Shown here in pieces: positions 15,895-22,490 of a DNA stretch of 51,788 nucleotides (position 1 is its first letter; every line of letters starts with the position of its first letter). Position numbers and translations under genes: made by a program. The stretch spans positions 1 to 51,788 of the forward strand of contig DAHWGX010000044.1 of NCBI GenBank assembly GCA_027335985.1, read 5' to 3'. Under the pieces are notes generated by a model. It saw only the letters and a list, made by a program, of their open reading frames with translations. It was not told the origin of the DNA and did not search any database. This DNA is from Nitrospirota bacterium (GTDB lineage Bacteria > Nitrospirota_A > Leptospirillia > Leptospirillales > Leptospirillaceae).

Positions 15895-17736
15895 ATGGGT
15901 CAGACTACAGCAACAATATTTGATGTTCTTGTCGTAGGAGGCGGGCACGCCGGGATCGAAGCCGCCTACGCCGCTGCACGAATGGGTCAGCGTACCCTTC
16001 TTGTCACGATGCATCTCGATCTGATCGGGCAAATGTCCTGCAATCCCTCGGTTGGAGGGATCGGCAAAGGCCACCTCGTTCGGGAGATCGATGCCATGGG
16101 GGGCGCCATGGGGGAATTGGCCGACCGGTCGGGAATTCAGTTCAAGATGCTCAATACCCGGAAGGGAGCCGCCGTTCAAGCCATTCGCGCTCAATGCGAC
16201 AGGTCTCGTTACCGCGTCGAAGCCCGAAAGCTCCTCGACAGCCAACCCTCCCTCTTTCTGCGTCAGGGGGAAACCGTCGATCTCGGAATCGTCAACGGAC
16301 AAATCGACCATATCGTTCTTCAGGATGGCTCCCGGATCCATGGCCGTTCGATTGTCCTTACCACAGGGACATTCCTGAACGGCCGTCTACATGTGGGCCT
16401 CGATGCAACCTCCGGTGGCCGGGGGGGGGAGCGCGCAACAACAGGGCTCTCCTCCGTTCTTTCCGACAAATGCGGCCTCTCCCTTGGCCGCATGAAGACA
16501 GGGACGCCTCCACGCCTGCTTGGGCGATCCATCGCCTTTGAACGCATGGTCCCCCAACCAGGCGACAATCCCGTTCCATTCTTTTCCCTTTTTTCTCCGC
16601 CGAATACCCTTTTTTACGGAGGACCGCAAAAGCCCTGCTTTCTGACATCGACCACCGATAGAACCCGGGAGGTCATCGAGGAAAACCTCGACCGATCCCC
16701 CCTTTACAGCGGGAAAATTCACGGCATCGGCCCCCGCTACTGCCCCTCCATCGAAGACAAGATCGTCAAGTTCCCCCAACGCGCGACCCACCATATCTTT
16801 GTCGAACCTGAAGGGATTGACGTCGACGAATACTATCCCAATGGAATCTCTACGAGCCTGCCCCTGGATGTCCAGGAAAAGATCGTCTCCTCCATTCCCG
16901 GTCTCGAGCAGGCCGTGATCCTGCGACCGGGATATGCCGTCGAATATGATTTCGTCTTCCCGGACCAGCTGGATCATACCCTTCGGACCAAAACCCTATC
17001 AAATCTTTTTCTTGCCGGGCAGATCAATGGAACAACCGGTTATGAGGAAGCCGCCGGCCAGGGTCTTGTCGCCGGCATCAATGCCGCTTTGCTGGCCTCC
17101 GGGCGGCCATCCTGGGCTCCGGACCGGCAGAGCTCCTACTTGGGGGTCATGGTCGACGATCTGGTTACACACAGCGTGGACGAGCCTTACCGGATGTTTA
17201 CCAGCCGTGCTGAAAACCGACTTTACATCCGGAACGACAATGCCGCAGATCGCCTTTCGCCCCAGGCTCTTCTTCTTGGCCTCCTCCCTCCACAGAAAGC
17301 GGAGGAATATTCCCGAAGGGACTCTTTTCACCGGCAGCTCAGGGCTGCCCTTTCATCAACCCGGAAGGAGGGGAAATCCCTCCTCGACCTCCTTCGCTCT
17401 CCGGACTACTCCCTGGCTTTGCTGATCGGCGAAGCGCTTCCCGACCATTTTTCCCATGTCCCGCCTTCCTGGCTCTCCTCCCTGGAGCAGGAGGTCAAAT
17501 ATGACGGGTATGTCAAAATTTCCAACGATCGCTGGAACAGGATGGATGATCTTCCGATCCCCCCGGAGATCCTCGAACTGCAATTGCCTGGCATTTCGCG
17601 GGAAGTTCATCATCGCCTCAAGAAGGAACGGCCCTCCCGACTTTCGGAGGCCCAATCTCTCAGGGGGATAACCCCGGGATCGATCGACCTTCTCCGGATA
17701 TCCATCCTCAAGTTTCAGCACAAAAACAGGTCATGA
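15895..17736 (+). CDS. mnmG: tRNA uridine-5-carboxymethylaminomethyl modification enzyme MnmG
   Basis: FAD-dependent partner of MnmE (613 aa). The dinucleotide-binding VVGGGHAGIEAA lies near residues 12-23, followed by the GidA signatures MSCNPSVGGIGKGH, GRMKTGTPPR and FTSRAENRLYIRNDNA. The frame is open far upstream into mnmE, but ATG 15895, four nucleotides after the mnmE stop, gives the family length and N-terminus. It overlaps rsmG by ATGA. Confidence 0.95.
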   Translation: MGQTTATIFDVLVVGGGHAGIEAAYAAARMGQRTLLVTMHLDLIGQMSCNPSVGGIGKGHLVREIDAMGGAMGELADRSGIQFKMLNTRKGAAVQAIRAQCDRSRYRVEARKLLDSQPSLFLRQGETVDLGIVNGQIDHIVLQDGSRIHGRSIVLTTGTFLNGRLHVGLDATSGGRGGERATTGLSSVLSDKCGLSLGRMKTGTPPRLLGRSIAFERMVPQPGDNPVPFFSLFSPPNTLFYGGPQKPCFLTSTTDRTREVIEENLDRSPLYSGKIHGIGPRYCPSIEDKIVKFPQRATHHIFVEPEGIDVDEYYPNGISTSLPLDVQEKIVSSIPGLEQAVILRPGYAVEYDFVFPDQLDHTLRTKTLSNLFLAGQINGTTGYEEAAGQGLVAGINAALLASGRPSWAPDRQSSYLGVMVDDLVTHSVDEPYRMFTSRAENRLYIRNDNAADRLSPQALLLGLLPPQKAEEYSRRDSFHRQLRAALSSTRKEGKSLLDLLRSPDYSLALLIGEALPDHFSHVPPSWLSSLEQEVKYDGYVKISNDRWNRMDDLPIPPEILELQLPGISREVHHRLKKERPSRLSEAQSLRGITPGSIDLLRISILKFQHKNRS

Positions 17737-18329
17737 TTTTCACACTCGAGTATGGAAGGATCACGCTTCCCGCCCCCATACGTGAACAGCTTGATCTTTA
17801 TGCCACGCTCCTTCTGGAATGGAATCAAAAAATTCGACTGACGGGTTACAGCACCCTGACGGAGATCCGACAGAATCTCATTCTGGACTCCCTTCTCGCC
17901 TTTGAACTTTTACGCGACCGCCTCCCGGACGAGGTCATCGACTTCGGATCCGGGAACGGAACTCCCGGATTGATCTTTGCGCTCCTGGCCCCCTCCCGCT
18001 CCTTCATACTCCTGGAGCGAACGGCGAAGAAGCGTTTTTTCATTGAATATGCCGCCTCCCGGCTCGGGGCTTCCAACGTTCGGATACTGCCTTCTCTGAC
18101 AAACCCGATTGCATCCCCTTTCATACTCATGAAGGCCATTACTCTGGACGATCTTTATACCGATCCTTTCATCAGGAAAAACGCCTCCCCTCCCTGCACA
18201 CTCTTTCGGTTTGGAAATGATTCTCATCCTGCTTGCATTCCTGTTTCCTCTTATGCCATAACAGGGTGCGTCGATTCATGGGGGAAACCAAAGACAATCT
18301 CCCTCACGGAGTCCATTTTTCAAGGCTAA
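17733..18329 (+). CDS. rsmG: 16S rRNA (guanine527-N7)-methyltransferase RsmG, divergent C-terminal half
   Basis: SAM-dependent methylase (198 aa) that normally makes m7G527 in 16S rRNA. The N-terminal half is convincing: LLLEWNQKIRLTGY, HILDS-like ILDS and the SAM motif DFGSGNGTPGL (about residues 70-80). The second half is unusual. The expected R-x-E and SRA segments are replaced by PSLTNP and LMKAITLDD, and the end does not match well. Identity therefore rests on the first half and on the position after mnmG and before parA. It could have altered activity. Confidence 0.8.
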   Translation: MIFTLEYGRITLPAPIREQLDLYATLLLEWNQKIRLTGYSTLTEIRQNLILDSLLAFELLRDRLPDEVIDFGSGNGTPGLIFALLAPSRSFILLERTAKKRFFIEYAASRLGASNVRILPSLTNPIASPFILMKAITLDDLYTDPFIRKNASPPCTLFRFGNDSHPACIPVSSYAITGCVDSWGKPKTISLTESIFQG

Positions 18330-18335
18330 TCCCCG

Positions 18336-18355
18336 AATGTTCCACGTGGAACATT
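18336..18355. promoter_or_regulatory. parS: parS centromere site
   Basis: The 16-mer TGTTCCACGTGGAACA (18338-18353) matches the conserved bacterial parS palindrome, and the symmetry extends to a perfect 20-nt palindrome. It sits between the rsmG stop and the parA start, so ParB bound here could both seed the partition complex and affect parAB expression. Confidence 0.88.
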
Positions 18356-18370
18356 TTCATGGAGAACCCA

Positions 18371-19141
18371 ATGACACGAATCGTGGCGATCGCGAATCAA
18401 AAAGGTGGGGTCGGAAAAACGACGACAACGATCAATCTCGCCGCCTCCCTGGCTGTCGAGGAAAAAAAAATACTGGTGATCGATCTTGATCCCCAGTCAA
18501 ACACCTCAAGCGGCATGGGGGTCCTGGCCGGAACGCCTCCACGGTCCTCTTATGAACTCATTTCCGGAAAACATCCTTTCCGGGAATTGGTCCAGCAAAC
18601 TGACCTCCCCTTTCTCAGCGCAATCCCATGTTCGGTTGCCATGGCCGGATTCGAACCGGAAGCTGCCACCATCGATGCGACAATCCGCCATCGACTCCTG
18701 AAAGAATCTCTTTCTGAAACGGATATCTCGTCATTTGAGTACATCCTTCTCGACTGCCCTCCATCACTGGGTTTTATAACCCTGAATGCCCTGGTAGCAG
18801 CCCATTCCGTTCTCATTCCTGTTCAATGCGAGTATTTCGCTCTTGAGGGATTGGGTCAGCTCATGAAAACGATGGAGCGGGTCAAACAACGATGGAACGA
18901 AACGCTCTCCATCGAGGGAATTCTGCCGACGATGTTCGACAAGAGAAACAGACTCAGCTCCTCCGTTCTGGACGAACTCCGAAAGCATTTTCCAAAGGAT
19001 GTCTTTTCGAGCACGATACCCCGTAATGTCACTCTGGGGGAAGCTCCCAGCCACGGAAAACCGGCAATCCTCTACGATGTGATGTCAAAAGGGGCCCAAT
19101 CCTACATGAGTCTTGCGAAGGAGATACTCGCCTATGGCTAA
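18371..19141 (+). CDS. parA: Chromosome partitioning ATPase ParA (Soj)
   Basis: Deviant-Walker ATPase (256 aa) that forms dynamic DNA-bound gradients and moves ParB-parS complexes. The motif KGGVGKTT occurs near residues 11-18, with DLDPQ and LLDCPPSLG as switch motifs. ATG 18371 follows GGAG by six bases; an ATG at 18359 is a less likely alternative. The parS site lies in its leader. It overlaps parB by 8 nt. Confidence 0.94.
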   Translation: MTRIVAIANQKGGVGKTTTTINLAASLAVEEKKILVIDLDPQSNTSSGMGVLAGTPPRSSYELISGKHPFRELVQQTDLPFLSAIPCSVAMAGFEPEAATIDATIRHRLLKESLSETDISSFEYILLDCPPSLGFITLNALVAAHSVLIPVQCEYFALEGLGQLMKTMERVKQRWNETLSIEGILPTMFDKRNRLSSSVLDELRKHFPKDVFSSTIPRNVTLGEAPSHGKPAILYDVMSKGAQSYMSLAKEILAYG

Positions 19142-20000
19142 GATCAGTCTGGGACGCGGAATTGATTCCTTGTATGGAGAAGAGCCTCGAGAGGAGCCCT
19201 CGTCTTCAATTCCAGTGGCTTCAGTCCATCCCAACCCCTACCAGCCCAGAAAGTCTTTTGCCTCGGAGGCGCTGGAGGAACTGGCGTCCTCGATGAAGCG
19301 CCACGGCCTATTGCACCCCGTAATGGTCATGAAAAAAGGGAACGGATATACCCTTGTTTCAGGTGAAAGACGACTCAGAGCCGCCGAATCCCTGGGGTGG
19401 TCCGAAATCCCGGCGATCGTCAAGAACTTCACCGACCAGGACCTCCTTGAAATCGCCCTCGTCGAAAACCTCAAAAGGAGCGACCTCAACCCGGTCGAAA
19501 TTGCGACGGGACTCAGGCGTCTCTCCGAAGAATTTCAATGGACACAGGAAAATCTCTCGGAATATATCGGATTCAAGAGATCAACGGTGGCCAACTATCT
19601 CCGGATCCTGGACCTTCAGACGGAGGTCCTTTCGGCCGTAGCCATGGGGGAGGTGACCTTTGGCCATGCCAAGATCCTCTCTCCTCTCCCCCCGGAGGAC
19701 CAGGTCCGTTGGATGAAAGAAATCATCGCCAAGGATCTCTCGATCAGGGCCCTGGAGGATCGCCTCGCGCGAATACAGAAGAAACGCCCTGAAACGACGG
19801 ACGAATCGATGCTGGTCTGGATCCGGGAGAACAGTCAGTCCCTGGAGCGCTCCATCCCGTGCCGTGCCCGTATCACAAAACAAAAAAAAGGGTGGAAGGT
19901 CGAGCTCAGTTTTAATAAGATGGAGGGACTCGAAGCCATGATCACCCGCCTCGCGGACAACGCAGATGAAAAACAGGAAGGATCTCTGGATGAGAAGTAG
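19134..20000 (+). CDS. parB: Chromosome partitioning protein ParB (Spo0J)
   Basis: CTP-dependent DNA clamp (288 aa) that loads at parS and spreads. It shows the N-terminal LGRGIDSL, the PNPYQPRK box, the CTP-binding LVSGERRLRAAE and LVENLKRSDLNP motifs, and a helix-turn-helix region (EYIGFKRSTVANYLRIL). ATG 19134 overlaps the parA stop and has AAGGAG ten bases upstream. The bactofilin gene starts inside its last codons. Confidence 0.94.
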   Translation: MAKISLGRGIDSLYGEEPREEPSSSIPVASVHPNPYQPRKSFASEALEELASSMKRHGLLHPVMVMKKGNGYTLVSGERRLRAAESLGWSEIPAIVKNFTDQDLLEIALVENLKRSDLNPVEIATGLRRLSEEFQWTQENLSEYIGFKRSTVANYLRILDLQTEVLSAVAMGEVTFGHAKILSPLPPEDQVRWMKEIIAKDLSIRALEDRLARIQKKRPETTDESMLVWIRENSQSLERSIPCRARITKQKKGWKVELSFNKMEGLEAMITRLADNADEKQEGSLDEK

Positions 20001-20376
20001 CGGTCAGGACGGCTCCAAAGGAAACATCATCGCCTTCCTCGGGAAAGAAACACTCTTCCGGGGGTACCTCCAGTTCGAGGGAACCGTCCGAATCGATGGT
20101 GTTCTCGAGGGAGAGATCCATTCGGAAAACACACTGATCATCGGGGATGGAGCCACGATCACCGGAACGATCAATGTGGGGAAGGTGGTTTGCGGTGGAA
20201 CAGTCTCCGGAAAGATCACGGCAACCGAATCGATCCAGTTCGTAAAACCGTCGAATATCCGGGGAGAAATAAAAACGCCCGCCCTGGTCATCGAGGAGGG
20301 GGTCATTTTCAACGGACAGTGCGAGATGGACACCGGAGTCCGGAAAGAACCGGAGGGTACAGGGAAAGGTGAATAA
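19990..20376 (+). CDS. Bactofilin (polymer-forming cytoskeletal protein)
   Basis: Predicted bactofilin (128 aa), a beta-helical protein that forms non-polar filaments. It has repeated Gly/Ile/Val-rich rungs (FRGYLQFEGTVRIDGVLEG, then repeated G-x-I-x-G patterns) flanked by short polar tails. ATG 19990 has AGGAAGG eight bases upstream and overlaps the parB end by 11 nt; an ATG at 19966 is possible. Co-translation with parB suggests a scaffold for the partition machinery, as reported for bactofilins and ParABS in Myxococcus. That link is an inference here. Confidence 0.85.
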   Translation: MRSSGQDGSKGNIIAFLGKETLFRGYLQFEGTVRIDGVLEGEIHSENTLIIGDGATITGTINVGKVVCGGTVSGKITATESIQFVKPSNIRGEIKTPALVIEEGVIFNGQCEMDTGVRKEPEGTGKGE

Positions 20377-21451
20377 GAAGAAGGCCCTGGTCGGGCTGAG
20401 CGGTGGAATCGATTCCGCCGTCTGTGCATGGCTCCTGAAAAATGAGGGCTATGAGGTCTTGGGCGTTGTTTTGAAGCTCTGGGAGGATGAAACAGGACTC
20501 GATCGACCCTGGACTGAAAGAACCTGCTGCCATGTTCCCATGGTCCAGTATTTATGCGACCGGATTCTTGAAATCCCTCTTGAAATAAGGGAATCGGCGC
20601 AGGCCTTTCAGGAAAAAGTCGTCACACCGTTCAAAGATGGATACGCCTCCGGGCAAACTCCAAACCCCTGCACATCCTGCAATGCCGACATCAAAATCAG
20701 GACTCTCCTCGACATCGCCCGCGAAACAGGAATCCCGGCCATCGCCACCGGCCACTATGCCGCCTGGAGCTATTCGGAGGATTTCCAGCGCTTCGGTCTC
20801 AAAATGAGCCCGGACAGACAGAAGGACCAATCCTATTTCCTTTCACGAACGGAAGGGATCACCCCGGACAATTTTCTGCTCCCACTGGGAGAAAAAACAA
20901 AGAATGAGGTCAGAAATCTCGCGATGAAGGCCGGTTTTCCTGTTTCCGGAATGCTGGAGAACCAGGAGGCTTGCTTTGTATCGGAAAAAAGGGTCTCGGA
21001 ATACCTCGATCCTCGTAAACCGTTCGACCCGGACAGCGATTCGTGGACGGCCGTCACCCCAGCCGGAAAGGTCCTTGGATCCCTAAGGACGGGAGTCGGT
21101 CTCACCAGGGGACAACGAAGGGGTCACGGAATCGCGGGAGGGGAACGCCTGTATATCCTCTCCGTAAATCCTGTAAAGAAAGAGGTCCTCATGGGATCAA
21201 GAAAGGACCTCCTGAGGCGGACATTCGAAATCGACGACCCACAGGGGGTCGTGGCCGCAGCGACCCTGGAGACCGCTCCTCCGCTTTTCGTCCGTTTCCG
21301 GTCGACCATGGGTCTTGTTCCCTGCAAACCTCACCCTCTCGACTCTGCAACATTTTCCCTCGACGAACCCCACGATGGTATCGTCTCCGGACAGATCGCC
21401 GCATTTTATGACAGGACCGGCATTTTGATCGGTTCAGGCCGCCTTGTCTGA
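20369..21451 (+). CDS. mnmA: tRNA-specific 2-thiouridylase MnmA
   Basis: ATP-dependent enzyme (360 aa) that puts sulfur on C2 of U34 in tRNAs for Lys, Glu and Gln. The PP-loop GLSGGIDSAV occurs near residues 9-18, the catalytic Cys is in PNPCTSCN, and the second Cys is in ACFVSE. The GTG start overlaps the bactofilin stop by 8 nt. With MnmE and MnmG in the same cluster, the genes for cmnm5s2U34 formation are linked. Confidence 0.93.
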   Translation: MNKKKALVGLSGGIDSAVCAWLLKNEGYEVLGVVLKLWEDETGLDRPWTERTCCHVPMVQYLCDRILEIPLEIRESAQAFQEKVVTPFKDGYASGQTPNPCTSCNADIKIRTLLDIARETGIPAIATGHYAAWSYSEDFQRFGLKMSPDRQKDQSYFLSRTEGITPDNFLLPLGEKTKNEVRNLAMKAGFPVSGMLENQEACFVSEKRVSEYLDPRKPFDPDSDSWTAVTPAGKVLGSLRTGVGLTRGQRRGHGIAGGERLYILSVNPVKKEVLMGSRKDLLRRTFEIDDPQGVVAAATLETAPPLFVRFRSTMGLVPCKPHPLDSATFSLDEPHDGIVSGQIAAFYDRTGILIGSGRLV

Positions 21452-21484
21452 ATACACCAGACACACTTCCATCCCGAGACCCGC

Positions 21485-22276
21485 ATGACTGAAAGATTCA
21501 GGGAACTCCTCTTCCTCGATGTGGAAACGACCGGTTTACTCATGCAACCATCATCACGGATCGTCGAAATCAGCATTTCGGCATGGTCCGGGAAGGGTCT
21601 TGGCCGACGCCATACCTCCCTGATCAATCCCCAGGAACCGATCCCTCCCCTTTACACAGACATTCATGGGATCGATGACGCCATGGTTCGCGAAGCGCCA
21701 ACCTTCTCCGAGTACTGGAGGGAGATGCGGGATTTCTTCAGGGAAAAAACCGTGGTCGCCCACAATCTATCCTTCGATATGGGGATGATGAACAGGGAAA
21801 TAATGAGACTCGAGCAGCCCCCTCTGGGGAATCCCGGGATCGACACCGTCCCGGTCCTCAAGAAGCTTCTTCCGAACCAGAAGAGCCACAAGCTTCGCAA
21901 CCTCGCCTCGGCATTGGGCGTTCGTCATCAGAACGTGCACCGGGCGGAGGACGACGTCATGGCCCTCGAGGAGGTTCTGGCGATCGCCATGCAAAAGCCT
22001 ATCGAAATTCTTACGGAAAGCACGGGCGTCGACCTTGCCCTCTGGGGCGGGCTGGCTTCGCACCGGTATTTCAGGGACAGCCTCTGGTGGGCCCAGCAGA
22101 ATGGATCGGGGCTCTCGGTCATCATCGTACGACCGCCGGGAGAAGACGAAACAGAAAAGCGTCTGGAGGAAATCCACCTCGACAATCCGGGATCATCGGC
22201 AAAAAGACTGGGCGAGTTCAGGGATAAGGGAAGATACCCCCTCTCCTGGGCAGAGGTCTACCGCATTGTTTCATGA
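21485..22276 (+). CDS. DEDDh 3'-5' exonuclease, DnaQ/DNA polymerase III epsilon-like
   Basis: Exonuclease-fold protein (263 aa). ExoI is FLDVETTGL (near residues 10-18), ExoII is VVAHNLSFDMGMM and ExoIII is HRAEDDVMAL, which supply the four acidic metal ligands and the catalytic His. The last ~80 residues after the exonuclease domain match no family I recognise. It could be the proofreading subunit or a stand-alone exonuclease; lack of the beta-clamp motif evidence leaves this open. It lies 33 nt after mnmA. Confidence 0.8.
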   Translation: MTERFRELLFLDVETTGLLMQPSSRIVEISISAWSGKGLGRRHTSLINPQEPIPPLYTDIHGIDDAMVREAPTFSEYWREMRDFFREKTVVAHNLSFDMGMMNREIMRLEQPPLGNPGIDTVPVLKKLLPNQKSHKLRNLASALGVRHQNVHRAEDDVMALEEVLAIAMQKPIEILTESTGVDLALWGGLASHRYFRDSLWWAQQNGSGLSVIIVRPPGEDETEKRLEEIHLDNPGSSAKRLGEFRDKGRYPLSWAEVYRIVS

Positions 22277-22336
22277 AGGTCCGAGCGGGAGATCCGGAAT
22301 TATGATAGGATGTCAGAATGAGCGCTGGAAGGAGGA

Positions 22337-22411
22337 TGGTGGGCGATACAGGTTTCGAACCTGTGACCCCTGCCGTGTGAAGGCAGTGCTCTACCGCTGA
22401 GCTAATCGCCC
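22337..22411 (-). tRNA. tRNA-Val (anticodon CAC)
   Basis: A full cloverleaf is readable on the minus strand: acceptor stem GGGCGAT / ATCGCCC, D arm with AGCTC...GAGC, anticodon stem CTGCC / GGCAG with loop TTCACAC, T arm ACAGG-TTCGAAA-CCTGT, discriminator A and an encoded CCA (22337-22339). Loop positions 34-36 read CAC, which decodes valine GUG. A strong promoter lies just upstream. Confidence 0.96.
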
Positions 22412-22426
22412 GATTGGGAAAACCTG

Positions 22427-22455
22427 ATTCTAGAGCAAATCTGATTGATTATCAA
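22427..22455 (-). promoter_or_regulatory. Sigma-70 promoter of tRNA-Val
   Basis: On the minus strand TTGATA (22450-22455), a 17-base spacer and TAGAAT (22427-22432) end 15 nt before the mature 5' end of the tRNA. Both hexamers match the consensus at five of six positions. Confidence 0.65.
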
Positions 22456-22490
22456 GAGATTCACATTTCCCTCCCAGACAAGGAGCCTTT

